NCBI GenBank assembly: GCA_945862195.1 | Contig: CAMAXR010000006.1 | Location: 1 to 34,782 of the forward strand | From: Hylemonella gracilis | GTDB taxonomy: Bacteria > Pseudomonadota > Gammaproteobacteria > Burkholderiales > Burkholderiaceae_C | Reading direction: 5' to 3' | DNA: 34,782 nucleotides | Shown: positions 26,637 through 34,451 of the stretch, piece by piece | Layout of the letters: every line of letters begins with the position of its first letter | How positions within the stretch are numbered: the first letter of the stretch is position 1 | Notes under the pieces: generated by a model | What the model was told of the DNA's origin: nothing | The model's input: only the letters and a program-made list of their open reading frames with translations | Databases searched by the model: none | Made by a program: the position numbers and the translations under genes

Positions 26637-27764
26637 ATGACCCAACGCACCCAGCCCCCGTTTCGTGCCGACCATGTGGGAAGTTTTTTACGCCCCAAAT
26701 TTCTGCTGGACGCACGCGAGCAAAAAGCCAAAGGTGAAATCACCTCTGAGCAACTGCGGGCCGTGGAAGACAAGGCCATCTCCGACATCGTGAAGTTTCA
26801 GGAAGATGTGGGCCTTAAAAGCATCACTGATGGCGAGTTCCGCCGCACTTACTTTCACATTGACTTTTTGGAGCAGTTGGGTGGTGTCACGGCCGATATC
26901 CCGATCACCGTGCTGCGCCCTGATGGCGTGAAAGAGCTGGCTCCGCCCGTGATGAAGGTGGTGGACAAGGTCAAGCACGTGAAAGACATTCAGCGCGCCG
27001 ACTTCGAATACCTCAAGAGCCAAATGACTCCTGGCGGCGCTCGCGTGGCCAAAGTGACCATTCCCTCCCCCACCATGCTGCACTTCAGGGGTGGCCGCGC
27101 GGGCATCAGCAAAACCCATTACCCCGAGCTGGACCCCGAGTTTTATGACGACGTGGCCAAGGCTTATGGAGAAGAGCTGCAGTCTTTGGCCAACGCCGGT
27201 TGCACCTATGTGCAGATGGACGACACCAACCTTGCTTATTTGTGCGACGACAACATGCGCGAAGCTGCCCGCAAACGCGGTGATGACCCCAACGAACTGC
27301 CCCACCGCTATGCCCAGTTCATCAACAAAGTGGTGGCCCTGAAGCCCGCAGGGATGACCTTGGCCATGCACCTGTGCCGTGGCAACTTCAAAAGCACTCA
27401 CGCCGCATCGGGCAATTACGAGCCTGTCGCCGAGGCCTTGCTCTCAGAAATGAAGCTGGACGCCTACTTTTTGGAATACGACGACGACCGCAGTGGCGAC
27501 TTCCGCCCCCTGCGATTTATGCCCAAGGACAAAATTGTGGTGTTGGGCTTGGTGACCACCAAGTTTGGCAAGTTGGAGTCCAAAGACGATCTCAAGCGCC
27601 GTATTGATGAAGCGTCCAAGTATGTGGACTTGAATCAAATGTGCCTGTCACCCCAGTGCGGTTTTTCAAGCACCGTGCATGGCAACGACATTGCAGTAGA
27701 AGACCAGCGCACCAAACTGCGTTTGGTGATTGAAACCGCCCAAGAGGTATGGGGCGACGCTTAA
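26637..27764 (+). CDS. Short MetE-like (cobalamin-independent) methyltransferase
   Basis: A 375-residue protein equal to the C-terminal catalytic half of MetE, without the N-terminal half. The zinc ligands are recognisable: His and Cys in LAMHLCRGN, Glu in DAYFLEYDDDR, and Cys in SPQCGFSS. N-terminal RADHVGSFLRP and TDGEFRR fit the homocysteine/methyltetrahydrofolate-binding family. It may be a stand-alone core methionine synthase or transfer methyl from another donor to homocysteine; YxjG/YxjH-type proteins look similar. GGAG lies nine bases before the ATG. It is divergent from livH, and its stop overlaps the comFB-like stop in a shared TTAA. Confidence 0.85.
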   Translation: MTQRTQPPFRADHVGSFLRPKFLLDAREQKAKGEITSEQLRAVEDKAISDIVKFQEDVGLKSITDGEFRRTYFHIDFLEQLGGVTADIPITVLRPDGVKELAPPVMKVVDKVKHVKDIQRADFEYLKSQMTPGGARVAKVTIPSPTMLHFRGGRAGISKTHYPELDPEFYDDVAKAYGEELQSLANAGCTYVQMDDTNLAYLCDDNMREAARKRGDDPNELPHRYAQFINKVVALKPAGMTLAMHLCRGNFKSTHAASGNYEPVAEALLSEMKLDAYFLEYDDDRSGDFRPLRFMPKDKIVVLGLVTTKFGKLESKDDLKRRIDEASKYVDLNQMCLSPQCGFSSTVHGNDIAVEDQRTKLRLVIETAQEVWGDA

Positions 27765-28057
27765 ACCTTTTGGCGGGGCGAGGCGCCTTTGGCTGTCCGC
27801 TCCGCCACAAAGCTGAAAGCAAAGTCCACCGCGTTTTCTAGTGCACGTTCGCCGTCTTGGCGCTCGTGCTGCGACATGAAAAACACCAAATCAATATCAA
27901 AACGCACATAGCGCGAAGGCAGTAAGTTCAATGCCACGCAAGCGGTGTCTGCCAACAAATCGGTATCAAACTCAGGGTACAAGTCCGCACGACGCATGAT
28001 TTCTGCGAACACTTGCTGTTCCCAGTAGTTGTGGACCTCATCAAAGGTAACGTTCAT
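27761..28057 (-). CDS. ComFB-like protein
   Basis: A 98-residue protein with the pattern of the late-competence ComFB family: VHNYWEQQVFAEIM at the N-terminus, then DTACVALNLLPSRYVRFDIDLVFFM, where ALNxLPxRYV is the hallmark. Typical members have several cysteines around the first motif; only one is present here. ComFB-family proteins have been described as cyclic-nucleotide binders linked to motility and competence, so a receptor role is possible. The ATG at 28057 has no strong SD. It is convergent with the MetE-like gene. The C-terminal RTAKGASPRQKV is basic and probably disordered. Confidence 0.7.
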   Translation of the reverse strand: MNVTFDEVHNYWEQQVFAEIMRRADLYPEFDTDLLADTACVALNLLPSRYVRFDIDLVFFMSQHERQDGERALENAVDFAFSFVAERTAKGASPRQKV

Positions 28058-28070
28058 GGTCTTGGGTCTT

Positions 28071-28099
28071 TAGAATGGTGGATATTTCATAACATTCTA
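28071..28099. promoter_or_regulatory. Inverted repeat between the comFB-like and thioesterase genes
   Basis: TAGAATG (28071-28077) and CATTCTA (28093-28099) are perfect inverted copies separated by 15 bases. They lie in the divergent intergenic region among AT-rich sequence that could serve as -10 elements on either strand. It is a possible operator of unknown factor. Confidence 0.35.
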
Positions 28100-28145
28100 T
28101 GTCTGGCACGTGCCCCCTTGATGACGCGGGCCCCAGCAGCATCTC

Positions 28146-28565
28146 ATGAGTAAAACCGTAACCTTTGAAGTCCTTGTGCAGTTTGGCGACTGTGATCCCG
28201 CCCAAATTGTGTTTTTCCCAAATTACCTGAAGTGGATGGACGCTTCGTCCCTGAATTTTTTCAGGCAGTGCGGTGTGCCGTCTTGGCGAGACCTGTTGAA
28301 GACCACCGGCATCATTGGCTCACCCGTGCTGGAAATTCAAACCCAGTTCAAAAGCCCTGCCACCTATGGCGACACCCTGCACATTGCCACTTCGGTTCGA
28401 GAATGGCGCAATAAAGTGTTTATTCACCATCATGAGGTCAAGCGGGGCGACACGCTGATTTGCGAAGGCCTAGAAACTCGGGCGCTTTGCACTGTCCACC
28501 CAGAGGACCCCAACCGGCTTAAGGCCATCCCCATCCCCGAAGACATTCGGCTGATGTGTTCTTGA
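28146..28565 (+). CDS. Acyl-CoA thioesterase, 4-hydroxybenzoyl-CoA thioesterase family
   Basis: A single hot-dog domain of 139 residues. The active-site aspartate is in QFGDCDPAQIVFFPNYLKWMD (Asp17), the signature of the Pseudomonas-type 4HBT/YbgC enzymes. Later strands HHHEVKRGDTLICEG and RALCTVHPEDPNRLKAIPIPEDIR fit. It could hydrolyse 4-hydroxybenzoyl-CoA or other acyl-CoAs. Since 4-hydroxybenzoate feeds protocatechuate, a link to the nearby aromatic operon is tempting but unproven. The start is at 28146; the 88 bases upstream are shared with the divergent comFB-like gene. Confidence 0.87.
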   Translation: MSKTVTFEVLVQFGDCDPAQIVFFPNYLKWMDASSLNFFRQCGVPSWRDLLKTTGIIGSPVLEIQTQFKSPATYGDTLHIATSVREWRNKVFIHHHEVKRGDTLICEGLETRALCTVHPEDPNRLKAIPIPEDIRLMCS

Positions 28566-28619
28566 TTTTTCTTAATTTTTGTTCTTAACCTTTACCAACT
28601 TCACTTTAAGGCCACTCAC

Positions 28620-28970
28620 ATGATCACCACCTCATCTGGACTGCAATACGAAGACACCGTTGTGGGAAACGGCGCTCAAGCCTCTTCGGGCCAGCGTGTT
28701 TCGGTTCACTACACCGGTTGGTTGTACGAAAACGAGGTTCAAGGCAACAAATTTGATTCCAGCAAAGACCGCAACGACCCCTTTGAGTTTCATTTGGGCG
28801 CGGGCATGGTCATTAAAGGCTGGGACGAAGGCGTTGCAGGTATGTGCATTGGCGGCACACGCACCCTCATCATTCCTGCGGCCTTGGGCTACGGCGCACG
28901 CGGTGCAGGCGGCGTGATTCCACCCAATGCCACTTTGAAATTTGAAGTCGAGCTGCTGGGTTTGGCTTGA
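28620..28970 (+). CDS. FKBP-type peptidyl-prolyl cis-trans isomerase
   Basis: A minimal one-domain FKBP of 116 residues that catalyses proline isomerisation. The sequence shows VSVHYTGWLYE, KFDSS, the FEFHLGAGMVIKGWDEGVAGM pocket (Trp at the base), and GYGARGAGGVIPPNATLKFEVELLGL. There is no signal peptide, so it is cytoplasmic. AAGG lies nine bases before the ATG. The bases before it are T-rich after the thioesterase stop. It stands just upstream of grpE but is separated from it by a stem-loop and promoter-like region. Confidence 0.93.
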   Translation: MITTSSGLQYEDTVVGNGAQASSGQRVSVHYTGWLYENEVQGNKFDSSKDRNDPFEFHLGAGMVIKGWDEGVAGMCIGGTRTLIIPAALGYGARGAGGVIPPNATLKFEVELLGLA

Positions 28971-29007
28971 TTCAGGGTCTAGCTTTAATAAATTTACGCA
29001 AGTTCTA

Positions 29008-29045
29008 TTGAAAATTCAGGAGTGGGCCTCATACCACTCTTGAAT
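29008..29045 (+). promoter_or_regulatory. Stem-loop and heat-shock-like promoter motif upstream of grpE
   Basis: Twelve-base arms at 29014-29025 and 29034-29045 pair with one G-T wobble across the 8-base loop GCCTCATA. No T-run follows, so it is not a standard terminator. TTGAAA (29008-29013), 13 bases, then CCTCATA (29027-29033) resembles a sigma-32 promoter (CTTGAAA, 11-16 bases, CCCCAT) with mismatches. The two readings overlap, so only one may be functional. Confidence 0.4.
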
Positions 29046-29076
29046 CTCTATTCTTACGTTCAATATTTGCCCCGAT

Positions 29077-29640
29077 ATGCCTGACAACACCCCAACTCAA
29101 GCCCATTCCACCGAGGAATATGTGAAAACCGAAGAGCACTCAGCCGAAGCTACCAGCACCCCCGTGGACCCTCTGGTTCAGGCCCAGACCGAACTGGCAG
29201 AACTCAAAGCCAAAAGTGCGGAGCTGGCCGACCAGTTCTTGCGTGCAAAAGCTGAGGCTGAAAATGCCCGACGCCGCGCTGAGGATGAAATTTCCAAAAG
29301 CCGCAAATTTGCGATTGAAAGTTTCGCCGAAAGCCTGCTGCCCGTGACCGACAGCTTAGAAGCGGGCTTGGCCATTCAAGACGCCAAAATTGAACAAATT
29401 CGTGAAGGAGCAGAGGCCACCTTGCGCCAGCTGCAAGCGGCGCTGGAACGGCACAAGGTCATCAAAATTGAGCCCGCCGCTGGCGCCAAGTTTGACCCCC
29501 ACCAGCACCAGGCCATTAGCATGGCGCCTGCAGAACCCTCACAAGAACCCAACACCGTGGTGAGCGTGCTGCAAAAGGGCTACATGATTGCCGACCGCAT
29601 TTTGCGCCCCGCCCTGGTCACGGTGGCTGCGCCCAAGTAA
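29077..29640 (+). CDS. grpE: Nucleotide exchange factor GrpE
   Basis: GrpE drives ADP release from DnaK. The 187-residue protein has a disordered acidic N-terminus (1-40). A long coiled-coil follows ([42 protein letters not shown]; the AEAENxRRR motif is the family hallmark). The beta domain is at the end ([48 protein letters not shown]). No Shine-Dalgarno sequence is visible before the ATG. The gene is followed by dnaK after 130 bases and then dnaJ. Confidence 0.96.
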   Translation: MPDNTPTQAHSTEEYVKTEEHSAEATSTPVDPLVQAQTELAELKAKSAELADQFLRAKAEAENARRRAEDEISKSRKFAIESFAESLLPVTDSLEAGLAIQDAKIEQIREGAEATLRQLQAALERHKVIKIEPAAGAKFDPHQHQAISMAPAEPSQEPNTVVSVLQKGYMIADRILRPALVTVAAPK

Positions 29641-29654
29641 CAGGGCAGACCCTG
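29641..29654 (+). other. Small hairpin after grpE
   Basis: CAGGG-CAGA-CCCTG starts right after the grpE stop codon. No T-run follows, so it may only protect the 3' end of a processed transcript. Confidence 0.4.
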
Positions 29655-29670
29655 CGCCGCCACACAAAGC

Positions 29671-29684
29671 TTGATTGAAATCAA
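29671..29684. promoter_or_regulatory. FNR-consensus box upstream of dnaK
   Basis: TTGATTGAAATCAA fits TTGAT-N4-ATCAA at all ten fixed positions. Its centre is about 94 bp before the dnaK ATG. I see no good -10 at the class II distance, and the sigma-32-like motif lies 20 bp downstream. So the function is uncertain. Confidence 0.4.
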
Positions 29685-29698
29685 CTTGTATGCACGCA

Positions 29699-29731
29699 GA
29701 CGCCTTGAAATGTTTACAGGCGTCCACAACT
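29699..29731 (+). promoter_or_regulatory. Sigma-32-like promoter of dnaK inside an inverted repeat
   Basis: CTTGAAA (29704-29710), 13 bases, then CCACAACT (29724-29731) resembles the heat-shock consensus CTTGAAA-N11-16-CCCCATNT; the -35 part is perfect. A 7-base inverted repeat GACGCCT/AGGCGTC spans 29699-29724, around the spacer. No CIRCE element is present. Confidence 0.55.
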
Positions 29732-29770
29732 AGTGCACATCTCAATATTTAACTGATTCAGGAGTAATTC

Positions 29771-31750
29771 ATGGGCAAGATCATTGGCATCGACTTGGGG
29801 ACCACCAACAGTTGCGTGGCCATCATGGAGGGCAACACCACCAAGGTGATTGAAAACTCTGAAGGCGCACGCACCACCCCTTCCATCATTGCTTACCAAG
29901 AAGATGGCGAAGTGCTGGTAGGCGCGTCGGCCAAGCGCCAAGCCGTGACCAATCCACGCAATACGTTGTATGCCGTGAAGCGCCTGATCGGCCGTAAATT
30001 TGAAGAAAAAGAGGTTCAAAAAGACATTGACCTCATGCCCTACACGATTGCCAAGGCTGACAACGGTGATGCTTGGGTGCAAGTGCGCGACAAAAAACTG
30101 GCCCCACCCCAAGTGAGCGCTGAAGTTTTGCGCAAAATGAAAAAAACCGCCGAAGACTACTTGGGCGAAGAAGTCACCGAAGCCGTGATTACCGTACCGG
30201 CTTACTTTAATGACGCCCAACGCCAAGCCACCAAAGACGCGGGCCGCATTGCAGGGTTAGACGTCAAGCGCATCATCAACGAACCCACGGCAGCTGCGCT
30301 GGCATTTGGCTTAGACAAGGGTGGCAAGGGCGACCGCAAAATTGCGGTGTACGACTTGGGTGGTGGCACTTTTGACGTGTCCATCATTGAAATTGCCGAC
30401 GTGGACGGCGAAATGCAGTTTGAAGTGCTCTCCACCAACGGCGACACCTTCTTGGGTGGCGAAGACTTTGACCAACGCATCATCGACTTCATCATCACGG
30501 AGTTCAAAAAAGACCAGGGCGTGGACCTGACCAAAGATGTGTTGGCCTTGCAACGTCTCAAAGAAGCTGCTGAAAAAGCCAAAATTGAACTCTCCAGCAC
30601 CACCTCTACCGATGTGAACCTGCCTTACATCACTGCAGACGCCAATGGCCCCCGCCACCTGAACATCAAACTCACCCGTACCAAGCTCGAAAGCTTGGTG
30701 GAAGATCTGATTGAACGCACCATTGCACCTTGCCGCACCGCGATTAAAGACGCGGGTGTGAACGTGGGTGATATTCAAGACGTGATTTTGGTCGGCGGTA
30801 TGACCCGCATGCCCAAGGTGCAAGACAAGGTCAAAGAGTTTTTTGGCAAAGAGCCCCGCAAAGACGTCAACCCCGACGAAGCCGTGGCTGTGGGTGCGGC
30901 CATTCAGGGCCAAGTGCTGTCTGGCGACCGCAAAGACGTGTTGCTGCTGGACGTGACGCCCCTGTCTTTGGGTATTGAGACTTTGGGCGGTGTCATGACC
31001 AAAATGATCACCAAAAACACCACCATCCCCACCAAGTTTGCGCAAACCTTCTCCACTGCAGAAGACAACCAACCGGCCGTGACCATCAAAGTGTTCCAAG
31101 GTGAGCGCGAAATGGCCACAGGCAATAAGCTCTTGGGCGAATTCAATTTGGAGGGCATTCCCCCATCTGCCCGCGGCTTACCGCAAATTGAAGTGACCTT
31201 TGACATTGACGCCAACGGCATCTTGCACGTGAGCGCCAAAGACAAAGGCACGGGCAAGGAAAACAAAATCACCATCAAGGCCAACTCGGGCTTGTCTGAA
31301 GACGAAATCCAAAAAATGGTCAAGGACGCAGAGCTCAACGCTGATGAAGACAAGAAAAAACTTGAAATCATTCAGTCGCGCAACCAAGGCGACGGCGCCA
31401 TGCACAGCGTCAAGAAGAGCCTGACCGAGTTTGGCGACAAGCTGGACGCAGGCGAAAAAGAAAAAATTGAAGCCGCTCTTAAAGAGCTTGAAGAAGTGCT
31501 CAAGGGCGAAAACAAGGCCGAAATTGACGCCAAAACAGAAGCACTTATGGCTGCCAGCCAAAAACTGGGCGAAAAAATGTACGCTGACCAACAAGCTGCA
31601 GCGGCGGCTGCGGGTGCAGCAGGCGGCATGGGAGGCGGGGCAGGCGCCGGTATGGGCGCAGGCAATGCCCCAGGTGCTGACACCTCCACCCACCGCCCCA
31701 ACGATGACAACATCGTGGACGCTGAAGTTAAAGAAGTTAAAAAGGGCTGA
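29771..31750 (+). CDS. dnaK: Chaperone DnaK (Hsp70)
   Basis: ATP-driven Hsp70 chaperone of 659 residues. The nucleotide-binding domain starts with [20 protein letters not shown]. It contains the phosphate loop [14 protein letters not shown] and the adenosine motif [14 protein letters not shown]. The conserved linker [19 protein letters not shown], the substrate-binding domain and a helical lid follow. The tail is Ala/Gly-rich ([14 protein letters not shown]) and ends with a [14 protein letters not shown] variant of the usual acidic end. AGGAG lies eight bases before the ATG. It works with GrpE and DnaJ on either side. A terminator follows. Confidence 0.98.
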   Translation: MGKIIGIDLGTTNSCVAIMEGNTTKVIENSEGARTTPSIIAYQEDGEVLVGASAKRQAVTNPRNTLYAVKRLIGRKFEEKEVQKDIDLMPYTIAKADNGDAWVQVRDKKLAPPQVSAEVLRKMKKTAEDYLGEEVTEAVITVPAYFNDAQRQATKDAGRIAGLDVKRIINEPTAAALAFGLDKGGKGDRKIAVYDLGGGTFDVSIIEIADVDGEMQFEVLSTNGDTFLGGEDFDQRIIDFIITEFKKDQGVDLTKDVLALQRLKEAAEKAKIELSSTTSTDVNLPYITADANGPRHLNIKLTRTKLESLVEDLIERTIAPCRTAIKDAGVNVGDIQDVILVGGMTRMPKVQDKVKEFFGKEPRKDVNPDEAVAVGAAIQGQVLSGDRKDVLLLDVTPLSLGIETLGGVMTKMITKNTTIPTKFAQTFSTAEDNQPAVTIKVFQGEREMATGNKLLGEFNLEGIPPSARGLPQIEVTFDIDANGILHVSAKDKGTGKENKITIKANSGLSEDEIQKMVKDAELNADEDKKKLEIIQSRNQGDGAMHSVKKSLTEFGDKLDAGEKEKIEAALKELEEVLKGENKAEIDAKTEALMAASQKLGEKMYADQQAAAAAAGAAGGMGGGAGAGMGAGNAPGADTSTHRPNDDNIVDAEVKEVKKG

Positions 31751-31792
31751 TGCTTTTGGGATTTCAATCCCTGGGCAGCGCCCAAGAGCTGT

Positions 31793-31834
31793 GCCGCGAC
31801 CGAAACTTGTTACAAGTTGCCGTCGCGGCTTTTT
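31793..31834 (+). terminator. Rho-independent terminator between dnaK and dnaJ
   Basis: GCCGCGAC (31793-31800) pairs perfectly with GTCGCGGC (31822-31829), followed by five T. The loop itself can extend the stem (AACTT/AAGTT). Two smaller hairpins precede it (GGGATT/AATCCC and TGGGC/GCCCA at about 31757-31785). It should limit dnaJ expression relative to dnaK. Confidence 0.9.
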
Positions 31835-31859
31835 GCATCAACACCTCCTGAGTTGACTC

Positions 31860-32999
31860 ATGGCCAAAAGAGATTTTTACGAAATTCTGGGCGTTCCTAA
31901 AAACGCGTCAGATGAAGACATCAAAAAGTCTTATCGCAAATTGGCGATGAAGTTTCACCCCGACCGCAATCAGGGTGAAGCGACCAAAGCCGCAGAAGAA
32001 AAGTTCAAGGAAGCCAAAGAGGCTTACGAGATGCTCTCTGACCCGCAAAAGCGGACGGCTTACGACCAGTACGGCCATGCGGGCGTGGACCCCAACATGC
32101 GTCAAGGCGGCATGGGAGACGGTTTTTCGGGTGGGTTTGCTGAAGCTTTTGGCGATATTTTTGGTGACATGTTCAACCAAGGCCGTGCCCGTGGTGCGGG
32201 CGGACGGCAGGTGTACCGTGGCAGCGACCTCAGCTACGCCATGGAAGTTACTTTAGAAGAAGCGGCCAAGGGAAAAGACGCGCAAATTCGCATTCCCAGC
32301 TGGGACAGCTGCGAAACCTGCCGAGGCTCGGGCGCCAAACCGGGCACCCAAGTTAAAAGCTGTGCCACCTGTAACGGTGCAGGCGTGGTGCAAATGCGCC
32401 AAGGTTTTTTCAGTGTGCAGCAAACCTGCCCGCATTGCCAAGGCAGTGGCAAGGTCATACCCGAGCCCTGCACCACCTGCATGGGGCAAGGCCGCATCAA
32501 GCGGCAAAAAACGCTTGAAGTCAAAATTCCAGCGGGCATTGACGACGGCATGCGCATTCGCAGCGCAGGCAACGGCGAGCCCGGCACCAATGGCGGGCCT
32601 GCGGGCGACTTGTACATAGAAATTCGCATGCGCAAGCATGAGATTTTTGAGCGCGATGGCGACGACCTGCACTGCAACGTGCCCATCAGCATGGTCACTG
32701 CCGCATTGGGCGGCGAGATTGAAGTGCCTACCCTAACTGGCAAAGCCGCTATTGATATTCCAGAAGGCACGCAGTCTGGCAAGCAATTCAGGCTGCGCGG
32801 TATGGGCATTAAAGGTGTGCGCTCCAGCTACCCTGGGGATTTGTATTGCCACATCACCGTGGAAACGCCTGTCAAACTCAGCGAACACCAGCGCAAACTC
32901 CTGCGCGAATTGGAAGACTCGCTTAAAAAAGGGGGCGCCAAACACTCCCCCAGCGAAGACAGCTGGACCGACCGCCTGAAACACTTTTTCAGCAAGTAA
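31860..32999 (+). CDS. dnaJ: Co-chaperone DnaJ (Hsp40)
   Basis: DnaJ delivers substrates to DnaK and stimulates its ATPase. The 379-residue protein has the J domain at 1-70 with HPD in [11 protein letters not shown] short Gly/Phe region follows ([16 protein letters not shown]). Four zinc-finger repeats are at about 140-215 ([32 protein letters not shown]). The C-terminal substrate domains follow ([33 protein letters not shown]). This is class I (DnaJ proper). The ATG at 31860 has only a weak ribosome site. Confidence 0.97.
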   Translation: MAKRDFYEILGVPKNASDEDIKKSYRKLAMKFHPDRNQGEATKAAEEKFKEAKEAYEMLSDPQKRTAYDQYGHAGVDPNMRQGGMGDGFSGGFAEAFGDIFGDMFNQGRARGAGGRQVYRGSDLSYAMEVTLEEAAKGKDAQIRIPSWDSCETCRGSGAKPGTQVKSCATCNGAGVVQMRQGFFSVQQTCPHCQGSGKVIPEPCTTCMGQGRIKRQKTLEVKIPAGIDDGMRIRSAGNGEPGTNGGPAGDLYIEIRMRKHEIFERDGDDLHCNVPISMVTAALGGEIEVPTLTGKAAIDIPEGTQSGKQFRLRGMGIKGVRSSYPGDLYCHITVETPVKLSEHQRKLLRELEDSLKKGGAKHSPSEDSWTDRLKHFFSK

Positions 33000-33007
33000 G
33001 TCTGGGC

Positions 33008-33048
33008 TTGATCCACATCAAGCCCTCCAAACTGCAGCGTCCTACGAT
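33008..33048 (+). promoter_or_regulatory. FNR class II promoter of the beta-CASP gene
   Basis: TTGATCCACATCAA (33008-33021) matches the FNR box TTGAT-N4-ATCAA perfectly. It lies within a longer 9-base inverted repeat (GGGCTTGAT/ATCAAGCCC, 33004-33025). A -10-like TACGAT is at 33043-33048. That would put the start near 33055, with the FNR centre about 41 bp upstream, the classical activating distance. The same repeat could act as a dnaJ hairpin, but no T-run follows it. Confidence 0.65.
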
Positions 33049-33052
33049 GCCC

Positions 33053-33074
33053 CTAGGTCAACTCCTTGACCTAG
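33053..33074 (+). promoter_or_regulatory. Perfect dyad at the predicted 5' end of the beta-CASP mRNA
   Basis: CTAGGTCAA (33053-33061) and TTGACCTAG (33066-33074) are perfect inverted copies with the 4-base spacer CTCC. If transcription starts near 33055, this becomes a hairpin at the very 5' end of the mRNA, ending 12 bases before the ATG and just before the AGGGG ribosome site. It could alternatively be an operator. Confidence 0.5.
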
Positions 33075-33086
33075 AACAGGGGTCTT

Positions 33087-34451
33087 ATGGGCGTCAGCAT
33101 CACATTTCTGGGAGGTACCAACACCGTTACTGGTTCTAAGTATTGGCTCCAACATGGCAAACATAACCTGCTGGTGGACTGCGGGCTGTTCCAAGGCTAC
33201 AAACTGCTGCGCCTGCGCAACTGGACGCCCTTACCTGTTCCGCCCAGCGACATTCAAGCGGTGGTGCTGACCCACGCGCACCTGGACCACAGTGGGTATT
33301 TGCCCATATTGGTCAGAGACGGCTTTAAAGGTCGGGTGTACGCCACCCCGGGCACTCGAGATTTGTGCGGCATTTTGCTGCCCGACAGCGGCCATCTGCA
33401 AGAAGAAGATGCCGCCTTTGCCAACCGCCATGGCTTTTCTAAACACAGCCCTGCGCAACCGCTTTACACGCGCCAAGATGCAGTCAACTGCCTGCACCTG
33501 ATTCACCCTAGAGCCTTCACACAAGTCTTTGAACCTTTGCCGGGTTGGCGCACGACATTTTTTCATGCAGGGCATATTTTGGGTGCAGCCAGCGTCTTGA
33601 TTGAGGTTGCAGGCCACCGCGTTTTATTTTCTGGCGACTTGGGCCGCACCGATGACCTGATGTTCAACCCGCCAGACCGTGCACCAGCAGCCGACACCGT
33701 GCTCATTGAATCCACCTACGGCGACCGCGAGCACCCTAAAGAACACTTGCTGGCTGAACTCGGGCCCGCCTTACAACGTTTGGCAGCCAGAGGCGGTGTG
33801 GCCGTGATTCCGGTCTTTGCCGTTGGGCGCGCGCAAGCTTTGTTACACGCCATCAACGAGCTCAAGCTTGCAGGTGCCATACCTCATGCGTTACCCGTAT
33901 TTTTAGACAGCCACATGGCCATCCACACCACGCAACTGGCACACAGCTACCCGGATGAACAACGGCTGAGCGCAGCACAACTCAAGGCGCTTACCCACTG
34001 CGCCACGATGGTCAACACGGCTGAAGAGTCCAAGGCCTTGGCCAAGCGACATGGCCCTATGGTCATCTTGTCTGCCAGCGGCATGGCCACAGGGGGACGT
34101 GTGTTGCACCACTTGGCGCTGTATGCCAGCAACAAGCGCAACATGATTGTGCTCACGGGCTTTCAAGCGCCCGGCACGCACGGGGCCAGTTTGTCCAACC
34201 ACACCTCACCCATTCGCATCCACGGGCGGCCGGTTGAAGTGCGTGCGGAAGTGGTGCAACTGCAGTCGGCCTCCGCGCATGCCGACGCCACACAGCTCAT
34301 GGCGTGGCTGCAAACCATGCCCGAGGCACCACGACAAACCTACATCGTGCATGGAGAGATGAATGCCTCAGATGAACTGCGCAAGCGCATCAACCACGAA
34401 TTGGGTTGGCGCGCCTTGGTGCCTGAGCACGGATCTACGTGGCCGCTTTAG
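33087..34451 (+). CDS. Metallo-beta-lactamase fold / beta-CASP RNA-processing-type hydrolase
   Basis: A 454-residue protein of the CPSF73/Ysh1-like branch, family members of which are endo- or exoribonucleases. MBL motifs: motif 2 HAHLDH at 63-68, motif 3 His in [10 protein letters not shown], and motif 4 Asp in [11 protein letters not shown]. Between them are the beta-CASP segments [44 protein letters not shown] and the histidine in [11 protein letters not shown]. The C-terminal YIVHGE carries another metal-site histidine. It is preceded by an FNR box at the activating distance. The start at 33087 has AGGGG seven bases upstream. Its last 17 bases overlap the convergent etfA. The RNA target is unknown. 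Confidence 0.9.
   Translation: MGVSITFLGGTNTVTGSKYWLQHGKHNLLVDCGLFQGYKLLRLRNWTPLPVPPSDIQAVVLTHAHLDHSGYLPILVRDGFKGRVYATPGTRDLCGILLPDSGHLQEEDAAFANRHGFSKHSPAQPLYTRQDAVNCLHLIHPRAFTQVFEPLPGWRTTFFHAGHILGAASVLIEVAGHRVLFSGDLGRTDDLMFNPPDRAPAADTVLIESTYGDREHPKEHLLAELGPALQRLAARGGVAVIPVFAVGRAQALLHAINELKLAGAIPHALPVFLDSHMAIHTTQLAHSYPDEQRLSAAQLKALTHCATMVNTAEESKALAKRHGPMVILSASGMATGGRVLHHLALYASNKRNMIVLTGFQAPGTHGASLSNHTSPIRIHGRPVEVRAEVVQLQSASAHADATQLMAWLQTMPEAPRQTYIVHGEMNASDELRKRINHELGWRALVPEHGSTWPL

Noticed and set aside
29014-29045. GAGTGG...CCACTC upstream of grpE as a CIRCE/HrcA element
   Set aside because: The arms are in the opposite order to CIRCE (TTAGCACTC-N9-GAGTGCTAA) and the sequence does not match it.
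30311-31099. Long open frame (262 codons) on the minus strand opposite dnaK
   Set aside because: A shadow of dnaK with the same Phe/His-rich composition as other antisense frames in this window.
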